From the NCBI GenBank assembly GCA_938003855.1, contig CALKXD010000139.1, positions 1 through 48,652 on the forward strand: a stretch of DNA of 48,652 nucleotides. Reading direction: 5' to 3'. This stretch comes from an uncultured Granulosicoccaceae bacterium. Lineage in GTDB: Bacteria; Pseudomonadota; Gammaproteobacteria; Granulosicoccales; Granulosicoccaceae. Both the position numbers and the translations under genes were made by a program. Below the pieces are notes generated by a model. It was not told where the DNA came from, ran no database searches, and was given only the letters and a program-made list of their open reading frames with translations. Of this stretch, positions 18,272 through 26,616 are shown in pieces. Positions within the stretch are counted from its first letter, which is position 1, and each line of letters starts with the position of its first letter.

Positions 18272-19168
18272 ATGAATGCAGACAATCCACGTTTATTGCT
18301 GCTCGCGCCATTGGTTTTTTTATGTCTGTGGTCTGGTGGCTATGTTGTAGCAAAGGTTGGCTTGGCCTATGTAGAACCGATGACATTTCTGGTTATTCGC
18401 TACGCCACGGTAGTTGTAATCATGTTGGTGATGTTTCTTTTGATCAAGCCGCCGTTGCCGGAGAGACCGATTGACTGGGTGCATCTGGCTGTGGTCGGGT
18501 TTCTTATCCAGGCGGTCTATTTCGGTATGTGCTACCTCGGTTTCACGGCGGGGATAGCCGCTGGCACAATGGCGCTGCTTATGTCACTGCAGCCGATACT
18601 GGTTGGGATGGTGGCACCGCGCTGGACCGGCGAGATCATTGGCTGGCGGCGGTGGAGTGGTTTGGCGCTCGGGTTGTCCGGTACGGTAGTGGTGATAGCC
18701 GCCCGATCAGAGATAGAGCCGCCGACCGTCTTTGGATTAACCTGCGCAATGCTGGCGTTGGCCGGCATTACCGGCGGCACGTTGTGGGAGAAGCGCTTCG
18801 GAGTATCCCACCATCCGGTCACTGCTAACCTGATCGGCTATGCCGCCGGGTTGGCCGGGGTGGTGCCTGTGATGCTGATGCAGGAGACCATGCAGGTAAA
18901 CTGGACCTGGTCGTTTGCGGCCGCGTTAGCCTATCTGGTGATTGGTAATTCCGTTATTGCAGTAGGACTCCTGTTGGCAATGATCAGAGCCGGAGACGTG
19001 AGCCGTGTGTCTGCGTTGTTTTTTCTGATACCTCCGTTGGCGGCTGTTTTTGCCTGGGGAGTGCTTGGCGAGGTTATGCCGCCAATTGCCTGGGGTGGAA
19101 TGATTATCGCGGCGGCGGGTGTTTATCTTGCCACCCGGCGGCACCCCGACAATGCCGGGCCCGCCTGA
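18272..19168 (+). CDS. EamA/DMT family transporter
   Basis: A 298-residue, ten-helix drug/metabolite transporter. It has FLCLWSGGYVVAKVGLAYVEPMTFLVIRY in the first two helices (the WSG/N motif of YdcZ/RhtA-like exporters), YFGMCYLGFTAGIAAGTMALLMSLQPILVG, GEIIGWRRWSGLALGLSGTVVVIAARSE closing the first repeat, and SALFFLIPPLAAVFAWGVLGEVMPPIAWGGMIIAAAGVYLATR closing the second. The ATG at 18272 follows GAAGAAAATACT; an upstream in-frame GTG would add 20 residues that do not look like part of the protein. Third EamA gene in about 6 kb. Substrate unknown. Confidence 0.88.
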   Translation: MNADNPRLLLLAPLVFLCLWSGGYVVAKVGLAYVEPMTFLVIRYATVVVIMLVMFLLIKPPLPERPIDWVHLAVVGFLIQAVYFGMCYLGFTAGIAAGTMALLMSLQPILVGMVAPRWTGEIIGWRRWSGLALGLSGTVVVIAARSEIEPPTVFGLTCAMLALAGITGGTLWEKRFGVSHHPVTANLIGYAAGLAGVVPVMLMQETMQVNWTWSFAAALAYLVIGNSVIAVGLLLAMIRAGDVSRVSALFFLIPPLAAVFAWGVLGEVMPPIAWGGMIIAAAGVYLATRRHPDNAGPA

Positions 19169-19363
19169 CTATTTGGTTCGGGCCTGTTGTGGTTGAATAG
19201 GCAATTTCACAGCGGCAGCGGGTTTAATACCTGCTTTCAGCGATGCGCCGCCAGTGCTCTCTAAAGTTGACTTGAACGGCACAATAATTTTCTGTTGACG
19301 GGCTTTGGACGGCCGATAAGTTGGTAACATGCTGAGCATTATTGGCGTACTGATTAGAGTTAC

Positions 19364-21460
19364 ATGATTTTAAAAGACACTCCACTACACTTGGCCGGGA
19401 CGCTGTGCGCAACTCTGCTACTTACAACATCTCCTTTGTTTGGTGACGGCGTTGGTCATCATCATGATGATGTCGGAGTGGCGACGCAATCCAGTGCCAG
19501 TTGGCCTGTAAAACGCGAGACCGCCTCGTGGCCATATCAGTCACGGGTTATTAAAGCTGGCGAAAATACCCTGGGACAACCTGCGGTGTTCGGGCAGTGG
19601 TCGGATGTCATGTCGTGGCCGGTGATCGCGGTTCACGCTAACTTGCTGCCTAACGGCAAGGTGCTGGCGTGGGATGCGACTCCCGATGATTTTGACGACG
19701 ATCCACACACGGCCGAAACCTTTACCACACGTGTGACGCTTTGGGATCCACAGGACAATTCCCATGTGTCGACCAACAACGATACCAACTCAGACCTGTT
19801 CTGCGCCGGGTCCGCGCACATGTGGGATGGTCGGATTCTGTTTGCCGGTGGTGACACCGGCCGGGCGGGTTTAAATGGCCCGTTGTCGAATACCAGCATC
19901 TATGATCACGTCACCAACACCTGGCGTCAGGTCGCGAACATGGCAGCGCCTCGCTGGTACTCTTCGCTGGCTGCACTACCCAATGGGGAACTGCTAACCT
20001 ACGGGGGCACCTACACGCCGGTCCCGGTGGCCGAGGTTTTCACTTTCGAGGAGACATGGCGGTCATTGATATTTGACCCACCGGAATGGGCATCGATTGA
20101 TTACCAGTGGCTGCAGGCAACCCCGGAAGGGAAAGTGATGTCGTTCGGGCCACAGCGGTCCCTTGCCACCATCGATACAGAGGCTAACGGGTCGGTGACG
20201 CTGGGGGCTTACCGCGATGAATTCTCAGAGCGTCGCTACGGCAGTTATGCAATGTACGATATTGGCAAGGTGCTGGTTGCCGGTGGTGCCAACAGCAATG
20301 GCCTGGAGCCTTCCTATAAATCATCGGTTGTTATCGATACCGCCACTGGTCAGTCTACCGATACCGGTTCTCTGGGTATTGGCCGGACGCAACATAACCT
20401 GACTATTCTGGCCGACGGGTCGGTACTCGCCACTGGCGGTGCGGATGATGGCCCGGTGCTGGTGAGTATGGATGGCGCCGTTTTTCGCCCGGAGATCTGG
20501 TCACCTGAAACCGGTCAGTGGCGATACATGAACGACATGCAGATCAACCGCCAGTATCACTCTATAGCCTTGTTGTTAGCTGATGGACGAGTCCTGTCCG
20601 CGGGTGGCGGGTATTGTGGCACTTGTGCAGAAGTGGGCTACGAAGAAAAAAACGCAGAGATTTTTTCACCGCCGTATTTGTTTTCTGATGGTGACACGCT
20701 GGCTGTAAGGCCGCAGATTACCAGTGGGCCGTCTGTCCTGGACTACGATCGTGCGTATTCCTTTACTACTGACCAGGCCCCCGGAATTTCGAAAGTGCAT
20801 CTGATCAAACCCGGTGCGGTGACGCATTCGCAGAACCAGGATCAGCGACTCATTCCGTTGCAATACACCAGTAACGCGGGGTCGGTGACTGTAGCATCAC
20901 CTGAAAACAGAAACATCGCCCCTCCGGGGCACTACCTGTTGTTTCTAGTGAACGATGAAGGTGTGCCATCAGTTGGCAAAATGATAAAAGTTGGTCAGCC
21001 GCTTGTTGCCTCCGGTGATATTGTTTCCAACGCGGTGCGGGCCGGAGAGACAGACAGTTACGCGATTGAGTCGTCGGATCAAGATGCCGCCTTGCTGGTC
21101 TCTATGACCAATGTTGCACCCGGCACCAGACTGTCCGTGGTAGGCGATGCGAGCACCGGTCAGGTAACCGCTGAATGTAATGCCGCTGCAGTTGCACAGA
21201 CCGTGGAATGCCGGCTATCGAACCAGGTGGCTACTCGTTGGCTGCTGAATGTCAGTACAGACACCACCACTGACTATGTTCTGGTGCCACAACTCAGCAC
21301 GGTGGACGACCCCGCTGCAGAGCAACCGAACAACAACCCGGAGCCACCCGTTAATCCTTTACCGGTTGTGACTGGTGGCGGGGCATGGGGTTTGGGTCTG
21401 CCTGGATTGTTTGCGGCGTTGCTTATCGCTAGCCGTCGGCGTTTCTGCTCAGTCGCCTGA
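19364..21460 (+). CDS. Secreted copper radical oxidase (galactose/glyoxal oxidase-like) with GlyGly-CTERM-like tail
   Basis: A 698-residue exported enzyme expected to oxidise primary alcohols or aldehydes with O2, releasing H2O2. A signal peptide (about 1-28) is followed by a His/Asp-rich patch. Kelch-type beta-propeller repeats span about 85-435, and a DUF1929-type Ig-like domain about 445-545. By comparison with Fusarium galactose oxidase every active-site residue is present: Cys147 (DLFCAGS) and Tyr199 (PRWYSSL) for the thioether-linked Tyr-Cys cofactor, Tyr398-His399 (NRQYHSIALLLADGRVLSAGG) and His488 (THSQNQDQRLIPLQY) as copper ligands. A bacterial pre-peptidase-like domain (about 550-645) and a Pro/Asn linker lead to TGGGAWGLG, a hydrophobic stretch and RRR, resembling a GlyGly-CTERM signal for rhombosortase. 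Substrate not predictable. Confidence 0.9.
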   Translation: MILKDTPLHLAGTLCATLLLTTSPLFGDGVGHHHDDVGVATQSSASWPVKRETASWPYQSRVIKAGENTLGQPAVFGQWSDVMSWPVIAVHANLLPNGKVLAWDATPDDFDDDPHTAETFTTRVTLWDPQDNSHVSTNNDTNSDLFCAGSAHMWDGRILFAGGDTGRAGLNGPLSNTSIYDHVTNTWRQVANMAAPRWYSSLAALPNGELLTYGGTYTPVPVAEVFTFEETWRSLIFDPPEWASIDYQWLQATPEGKVMSFGPQRSLATIDTEANGSVTLGAYRDEFSERRYGSYAMYDIGKVLVAGGANSNGLEPSYKSSVVIDTATGQSTDTGSLGIGRTQHNLTILADGSVLATGGADDGPVLVSMDGAVFRPEIWSPETGQWRYMNDMQINRQYHSIALLLADGRVLSAGGGYCGTCAEVGYEEKNAEIFSPPYLFSDGDTLAVRPQITSGPSVLDYDRAYSFTTDQAPGISKVHLIKPGAVTHSQNQDQRLIPLQYTSNAGSVTVASPENRNIAPPGHYLLFLVNDEGVPSVGKMIKVGQPLVASGDIVSNAVRAGETDSYAIESSDQDAALLVSMTNVAPGTRLSVVGDASTGQVTAECNAAAVAQTVECRLSNQVATRWLLNVSTDTTTDYVLVPQLSTVDDPAAEQPNNNPEPPVNPLPVVTGGGAWGLGLPGLFAALLIASRRRFCSVA

Positions 21461-21947
21461 GTATGTGTCCGGTGTACCCGTCCGGATCGAGTTTTTGTCT
21501 TTCATTGGCGTGGTGCTGATCGCTGACCAAAGCACAGGATAGAAACCGCAGTGACTCAATGTGGTCGAAGTATCGATCGGTGACCATGTATCGCGACAAG
21601 GCGAAAGAGAACTTTGATGCACGGCGGCGTGTATTCACATCAATCCATTTTAACCACTGGAGCCAGTTTCTGAGCGATGTGCAGAACTGGCTATGGATGG
21701 TTTACAGGTAGCCGCTGTAACGCGAGCAGGAAGGCCGGGGCAGCCACGTCGCGGAGTTCGCATTTTTGTAACCCGATGGTGATGACGCTGCGGTATTGAT
21801 GTGTTGTTAAGTTGTACAGGCATCAATTTTGCGCTGTGCAGTGATCTTAGCGGACACATTCAGCAGGCGCTTTACATCAATGTACCCATGATTGCCGGTA
21901 GCAGACAATGCGGCGGCTCTGATCAAACTGCATGTCGCGCTGACGGT
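21461..21947. other. Stretch without a firm gene, 487 bp
   Basis: Separates the copper oxidase from the DUF2341 gene. On the minus strand a 69-codon frame (21429-21638) overlaps the oxidase 3' end by 32 bp. Its product is charged and natural-looking (RYMVTDRYFDHIESLRFLS) but resembles nothing I know. No T-tailed hairpin is seen after the oxidase. The rest should carry the DUF2341 promoter. Confidence 0.35.
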
Positions 21948-24017
21948 ATGTCGCGATTGTTGTCGTCCGCGTTGCTTTGGTTATCTCTTCTAACTATGGG
22001 CAATGGCGCCCTTGCCGCGTCCTGGTGGAATTGCGACTGGTACTATCGGTCGCAAATAAGTGTTTCGGCATCTGGCGCCGCGACCGACTACGCCGTTCAC
22101 CTCGATCTATCCTCCACTGATTTTGACGATAGTTATTCGTTTACCGCGGACGGCAGTGATCTGCGTGTGCTTGGTCCGGATGGTGTGACCGAGTTGAGTT
22201 TTTTCCTGGAGCACTGGGATGCGATTACGCGACGTGCGGTCGTGAATGTAAGCATGGCAGAATTATCAACCACGGCTAGTAGTATCTATCTGTATTACGG
22301 TAACTCGGCAGGGGCCGCAGTCAGTGCAGTGACGCCAGCGAGCAGCGCTGTCGCCACCTTTGTGGAGGCGGGTTGGCGAATTCACACTAGAGTGACTTCT
22401 GTCGACCCGGCAAATGAGGCGCAGGCACGTGCCGTGTTTGACTCTGTCGACGATAGCACGGGGGGCTACGGATGTGCGGTGTACTCTGATATAACCGGCC
22501 GCAACAACCGCAATACGTTTAACGGGCCTAATGGAAATTACGGCTTATTAAATGAAGTCTATTTCGAAGTCGATGTGCCTGGCATCTGGTCGTTTCGTTA
22601 TGGTGGCGACTATGGTCTGGGAGGCGGGTTGTATGTAAACAGCCTGGCGCTGGACGAACGATGGAATGATGATCTGTGGTGGGCGATGAACTTTAATAAT
22701 CCTGATGTTCTCAGTGGCTCGATACTGCTCGATAATGGATACCATCACATAGAGACCATTGGGTTCGAGGGCTGTTGTGACGGTCCTATTCATGTGCAGT
22801 TCAAGCGACCGGGGTCGGCGCAATGGCTCGATATGTCTTCAGCCAATCTGCCGTTATATGGCCGCAGTTGTCCCCCGGGAAGTATCACGGACTCGTTGAT
22901 CGACCGTCAGTCGCCGACCTTTTTCAGCGGCAGTCTGTATCTTGATAACGGTGTTGGTGGTAGCGCCCATGATGGCATCCGTAGCAGTGGTGAATCGGGG
23001 GTTGAAGGTATTGCTGTGACCGCTACCGTACTGTCCACCGGTAGCGCAGTGACCGATCATACTGAAGCGGATGGAAGTTGGAAGGCATGCTTTCTGGATG
23101 AGGCTGACGGCCGGGATATCGTTATTGATTCTCAGCTTCCGGCTGACTATCTGGCTGTCTCCGAGAACTTGGCAGCAGCGAATGACAGCCCCGATATCGA
23201 TAGCGTTATAGCGTTCAATGCTGCGCCGGACACGCACTACGCTGATATAAATTTTGGTGTTGTTGAGCGACCCCGGCTGTCCGCAGATAGAAACGTCACA
23301 ATAGCGGCGGGTGCCCGCGAGCTGTTGGCGCACCGATATACTGCGACGACAACTGCACAGGTGTCTCTGCAGGTGTCACAGCGGGTAGATGGCTCGCAAT
23401 CGGGGTTTACCTATCTGGCCTACAGAGACGTCAATTGCGACGGTCTTGTGGAGCAGCCCGCCGTGTGGCTCAGCAATCCGATCAGTGTGGTTGCTGGCGA
23501 AAATATATGTCTGGTAGTGCAGGTCACGGCAGATCAAGACGCAGATCAATCTACAACTTTGAGCCTTAAGATCGATGCGACCAGTGCCTTGAGCGGGATT
23601 GGCATTGTGGATACCGTTACAAACATCGATGAAGTGTCGGGAGACGAGCGCAGTGAGTTGCTATTACGAAAGCAAGTGTGCAATGACTCACGCACAACCT
23701 GCGAGATTATCAGTGGCAGCGGGTTCGGGCTGTATAATTCGGGCTCGCCTGGTGAGATACTTCAGTACCGGATTGTGTTTTCATCGCTAAATAGCGCGGT
23801 GTCTGATATCAACCTTTATGACTCGGTTCCCGCCTACACCACGCTTGCGCCAATGAGTGTCACACTTGCAGAGCAACCGCCGGGGGTGAGCTGTACTGTG
23901 GTGCAGCCAGGTAGCCAGAATGTTAGTGGCTACAAGGGAGACATTGAGTTTCAATGCTCCGGAAGTTTAGCGCCGACAGAAGCGGGTGTTGTTGGTTTTA
24001 GTGTAATTATTGATTAG
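21948..24017 (+). CDS. Large secreted DUF2341 protein with SdrD-like and DUF11-like repeats
   Basis: A secreted protein of about 689 residues. I place the start at ATG 21948 because it begins a good signal peptide (MSRLLSSALLWLSLLTMGNGALAAS); the frame runs 49 codons further upstream without sense. The mature start WWNCDWYYRSQISVS and LSFFLEHWD, VVNVSMAELSTTASSIYLYYGNSAG are diagnostic of DUF2341, a beta-sandwich of surface and secreted proteins. The middle (about 160-310) is an unrecognised, Gly/Asn/Trp-rich domain with two neighbouring Cys (GCCDGPIH). Then comes an SdrD-B-like section (GVEGIAVTATV, ADINFGV) and a C-terminal DUF11-type repeat ending FSVIID. There is no sorting tail or transmembrane anchor, so it is probably released. 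Function unknown; same strand as the copper oxidase. Confidence 0.72.
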   Translation: MSRLLSSALLWLSLLTMGNGALAASWWNCDWYYRSQISVSASGAATDYAVHLDLSSTDFDDSYSFTADGSDLRVLGPDGVTELSFFLEHWDAITRRAVVNVSMAELSTTASSIYLYYGNSAGAAVSAVTPASSAVATFVEAGWRIHTRVTSVDPANEAQARAVFDSVDDSTGGYGCAVYSDITGRNNRNTFNGPNGNYGLLNEVYFEVDVPGIWSFRYGGDYGLGGGLYVNSLALDERWNDDLWWAMNFNNPDVLSGSILLDNGYHHIETIGFEGCCDGPIHVQFKRPGSAQWLDMSSANLPLYGRSCPPGSITDSLIDRQSPTFFSGSLYLDNGVGGSAHDGIRSSGESGVEGIAVTATVLSTGSAVTDHTEADGSWKACFLDEADGRDIVIDSQLPADYLAVSENLAAANDSPDIDSVIAFNAAPDTHYADINFGVVERPRLSADRNVTIAAGARELLAHRYTATTTAQVSLQVSQRVDGSQSGFTYLAYRDVNCDGLVEQPAVWLSNPISVVAGENICLVVQVTADQDADQSTTLSLKIDATSALSGIGIVDTVTNIDEVSGDERSELLLRKQVCNDSRTTCEIISGSGFGLYNSGSPGEILQYRIVFSSLNSAVSDINLYDSVPAYTTLAPMSVTLAEQPPGVSCTVVQPGSQNVSGYKGDIEFQCSGSLAPTEAGVVGFSVIID

Positions 24018-24110
24018 CGTCGCGCGCCTTGATCTGCGATCTGCAGATGCAGCGGGGTGGTGCATCGAACCGATGTGGCGGTTGCTCTTTTGGGAGTTCT
24101 GCCAGAGCGC

Positions 24111-24572
24111 TCAGGAGTGTGGCAGGTAGCGGTTTACTGCTGACGTAATTTGCGCTTTGGTTTGCATGCCGGTTGTGGTGTGAACGTGTTTTCCGGCCGA
24201 ATCGAAATACAGCAATGTCACATGCGGTACAGCGTATTTGGTTTGGAGTGCTTTGCCTTCAGCCGTCGCTATACTGGCCAGACGGAACAAAACCGGACTG
24301 GCAGACCCCAGAGTGTTTGTGACAACATTTTTCAAGCGTCTGCAAGTCGGGCAGTTGGGGTCATGAATCTGCACAATGACCGGCTCACCCTGGCCGATGA
24401 CCGCGAGATCATGCATCTCTTTTTTGTTGGTTTCATAGGCGCTGAGGCCAGCCGCCCCCATTACAAGTACCAGCGCAGCAATGAAAATACTGGCGAACTT
24501 ACGCATTGATTTGCTTGAGGTTAATTTTTCGGGTTGTCTGGCCGCCATCTGGCGCTTGGATTTTTTGCCCAT
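24111..24572 (-). CDS. Membrane-anchored thioredoxin-like protein
   Basis: A 153-residue protein with a basic N-terminus, one transmembrane helix (about 25-45) and a thioredoxin-fold domain outside the membrane. The active-site motif CPTC is at residues 74-77 (DPNCPTCRRLKNV), and the cis-proline loop is VPHVTLLYFDSAG. It could reduce or oxidise periplasmic disulfides, or act as a sensor; the CPTC motif does not decide between them. There is no DsbD-like or cytochrome c partner beside it. It might use a later start near residue 23 (MRKFASIF), which would still leave the helix as an anchor. Confidence 0.78.
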   Translation of the reverse strand: MGKKSKRQMAARQPEKLTSSKSMRKFASIFIAALVLVMGAAGLSAYETNKKEMHDLAVIGQGEPVIVQIHDPNCPTCRRLKNVVTNTLGSASPVLFRLASIATAEGKALQTKYAVPHVTLLYFDSAGKHVHTTTGMQTKAQITSAVNRYLPHS

Positions 24573-24951
24573 GGTTTTTTCCGTTGGAATTTTACCTCAA
24601 ACGAATGGCAGCGCGATTTGATTGCAAACACGGCAGCCAGGATCATTACCTGTGTTAAAAACTCAGAGGTTCGGGGGTAATGAGCACCGCCCAACGGGGT
24701 CAGTGGTCGATTTTTGCACTGAGTCGCGGAGGCCGGGTATATTGCGTTCGGCCGGGTAACCCGTCGTCGCGGCAAGTTGTTGTTAGTGCCCCGGGGTTTT
24801 CCCGGCGGAATAACCATCGCACTTGCACGATTGTGGTTCGGCCGTCGGCCCTGGCTTTTAACCGGTGCGCGCGGCGCAGAGTCACTAAGAGAGGTCGCAG
24901 CGGTGTGTGTATGGAATCATGCCTGGTGGTGGCGTGTCAGTTGCGCAGCGG
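24573..24951. other. Gene-free stretch, 379 bp
   Basis: Between two minus-strand genes (thioredoxin-like and GNAT protein). A plus-strand frame crosses it into the GNAT gene, but its product is Arg/Ser-rich in the manner of a chance frame. No operator or terminator recognised. Confidence 0.4.
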
Positions 24952-25890
24952 TCAACCTGACTGGCGCAAGAATGTTTTTATGCGGTCTTTGAGGCCAAAT
25001 CTATCGAGCAAACCTGCCAGTGTGTCTGATGTCTTGTCACAGATATAGTGTGCCAGTACCAGGCTCCAGTAGCTGGTTTTTTTCGGGAAGATATAAGAGT
25101 TGCAGCAGGTAATGTGATCGGTCGAAAACTGGTCTTTGTGGCGCCCCTCGCCCTCACAGAGGTCGTAGATTTTAACGGCCGCATCATTGAATGCCAGTTC
25201 GATGATGCTCGCCTGCAGAACCGTTCCCGGTGAATACTTGCTTGACTCCGGAACATAGCCGGACAGATCGTAAAGCATGATTCCATCGCCATAGATCGGG
25301 CAATAGTTGTAGGCGACAGCTTTGTCTTCGGCGTAGAGTATATAACCACGGAAACGGTCTTGTGAGGCGAGCTTTTCGAGTTCTTCAATCCATTCCCGGT
25401 CCTCTCTAAATACGGTGCCGAGTTGTTTTTCCTGATAGCTGGTCGCCGAAATCGGTTTCGCTTTCTCGATGAAGGTTCGAACATCGGACACGGAGCTGAA
25501 GGTTTGTACAGTGTTCTGAATATTGTTTGACTTAGCTACCTTTTTTTGTTTCCGTTTTAACGACTGCAGCGAACGTTTACGAAATGCTGCCAAATAAGCG
25601 TCATAGCTGCCTGATACATCGACATACATGCGTCGGAAGTTCTTGTAGGTGTAGACAATATGGTCTTCAGCTACGGTGATTGGTTTAATCGCGTCGCTGC
25701 TGACGGGCATTGACACTATATGTGCGCAATTGTCGGGGGCGAGTGTGAGCACCGAGTCAGGCCGGCTTGCCGGGAAAGAAAATATATTCGGTTTCAATTC
25801 CTGGCCGCTGATCGATGTTTGAAAAAGGGTAAGCTCTCCGAACTGAATGGAATACTTGAAATTCATGGGTTGGGCGCGTTCTGTTGTCAT
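24952..25890 (-). CDS. GNAT (FemAB/CelD-like) acyltransferase
   Basis: A 312-residue soluble protein with the late GNAT domain found in CelD/BcsL- and FemAB-like acyltransferases. The segment DVSGSYDAYLAAFRKRSLQSLKRKQKKVAK is the typical basic helix of that group. It is followed by a long helix (SVSDVRTFIEKAKPISATSYQEK) and the strands RGYILYAEDKAVAYNYCPIYGD and YDLCEGEGRHKDQFST. Relatives transfer acyl groups in cell-envelope or polysaccharide synthesis and in peptide resistance (Mig-14). XrtA-type polysaccharide loci normally have a FemAB-like member, but this gene is 12 kb away from that locus, so the link is only a possibility. An AGAAG sequence precedes the ATG. Confidence 0.7.
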   Translation of the reverse strand: MTTERAQPMNFKYSIQFGELTLFQTSISGQELKPNIFSFPASRPDSVLTLAPDNCAHIVSMPVSSDAIKPITVAEDHIVYTYKNFRRMYVDVSGSYDAYLAAFRKRSLQSLKRKQKKVAKSNNIQNTVQTFSSVSDVRTFIEKAKPISATSYQEKQLGTVFREDREWIEELEKLASQDRFRGYILYAEDKAVAYNYCPIYGDGIMLYDLSGYVPESSKYSPGTVLQASIIELAFNDAAVKIYDLCEGEGRHKDQFSTDHITCCNSYIFPKKTSYWSLVLAHYICDKTSDTLAGLLDRFGLKDRIKTFLRQSG

Positions 25891-26541
25891 AATGTTACTT
25901 CTGTAGACGCAAGGTCAGGTGGAGATCATCAACGACTATCGTTGAACCTGGTGAAAATTACCATTTAGCCGATCGCTAAACAATTTAACGCCTGGCTGTC
26001 AGGATAAAAAATCAGTCATTGGCAGCGATTTTTGCTGCGGGCTGTATGGCACAAGCGGTGGTAGTTCCTGATCAGTTTCGAAAGGCATCCGGAAGAAAGG
26101 TTATCGGTAGATAAGCTATATAAATTAAGTGTTTATGTTTGTAAGTAAGGGGCGTCAAATGTTTGATCGGGCGGTCATGAAGAAACTTGTCAGGAACACG
26201 CACGCAGTCCTTACATACATCTCTCGGGTGCAGTTGGTCGATTAAAAGCCGATTTTGCAGAGGTTGGGCATGGGTTTGTATTTGGAGGGGACTTGTGTGC
26301 GGTTTACGGAAACTGACGCATGCTGGATCATACGTACCAGTGCGTTGTCTGCAAATAGTTAGCCGATTCGGTCACAAAATGGCGATCCGTCCAACATAGC
26401 GGTCAGTTTCCTGACGCTGATGCCGCCATCTGTGGCAGTAAATTCCATTTTTGTAAAATTCACACTGTGTAATTTCTATTGTGAAATTAGTCATTTCATG
26501 GCTTAGAGTTAGCACAGTTAATCGCTCCGGACCGTGGAGGA
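25891..26541. other. Regulatory stretch between divergent genes, about 650 bp
   Basis: Lies between the GNAT gene (minus) and the dehydrogenase (plus). It contains a 28-codon frame at 26159-26245 (product starting MFDRAVMKKLVRNTH) with AAGGGG six bases before its ATG. It also holds an inverted repeat at 26470-26489 and a GGAGG at 26536-26540. It is A/T-richer than its surroundings near 26110-26150 (TATATAAATTAAG). No larger gene is seen. Confidence 0.45.
26470..26489. promoter_or_regulatory. Inverted repeat, candidate operator for the dehydrogenase gene
   Basis: TAATTTC-N6-GAAATTA, seven-base perfect arms with a six-base centre, about 100 bp before the dehydrogenase start. Just upstream, CACACTGTGT repeats the word found before rhlE. 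Length and position suit a dimeric repressor, but no regulator is named. Confidence 0.4.
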
Positions 26542-26550
26542 ATGTCTGAC

Positions 26551-26616
26551 ATGGTGCGGGTTTGGCGGAAAATTTTATGGGAAATTTTGCAATGGCTAAA
26601 AAATACAACACATTAA
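26551..26616 (+). CDS. Possible Trp-rich leader peptide overlapping the dehydrogenase start
   Basis: A 21-codon frame (MVRVWRKILWEILQWLKNTTH) begins ten bases after a strong GGAGG at 26536-26540. It ends out of frame inside the dehydrogenase, overlapping its first 25 bases. An earlier ATG at 26542 is in the same frame but too close to the GGAGG. The peptide is amphipathic with three Trp. It may couple translation to the next gene or be chance; the dehydrogenase itself has only a weak GGGAAA site. Confidence 0.25.
   Translation: MVRVWRKILWEILQWLKNTTH

Noticed and set aside
21330-21460. PEP-CTERM exosortase signal on the copper oxidase
   Set aside because: A Pro-Glu-Pro occurs in the linker, but not directly before the hydrophobic stretch; the Gly-Gly-Gly to RRR layout fits GlyGly-CTERM better.
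24680-25048. Plus-strand frame of 122 codons between thioredoxin-like and GNAT genes
   Set aside because: Runs antisense into the GNAT gene; Arg/Ser-rich with no domain.
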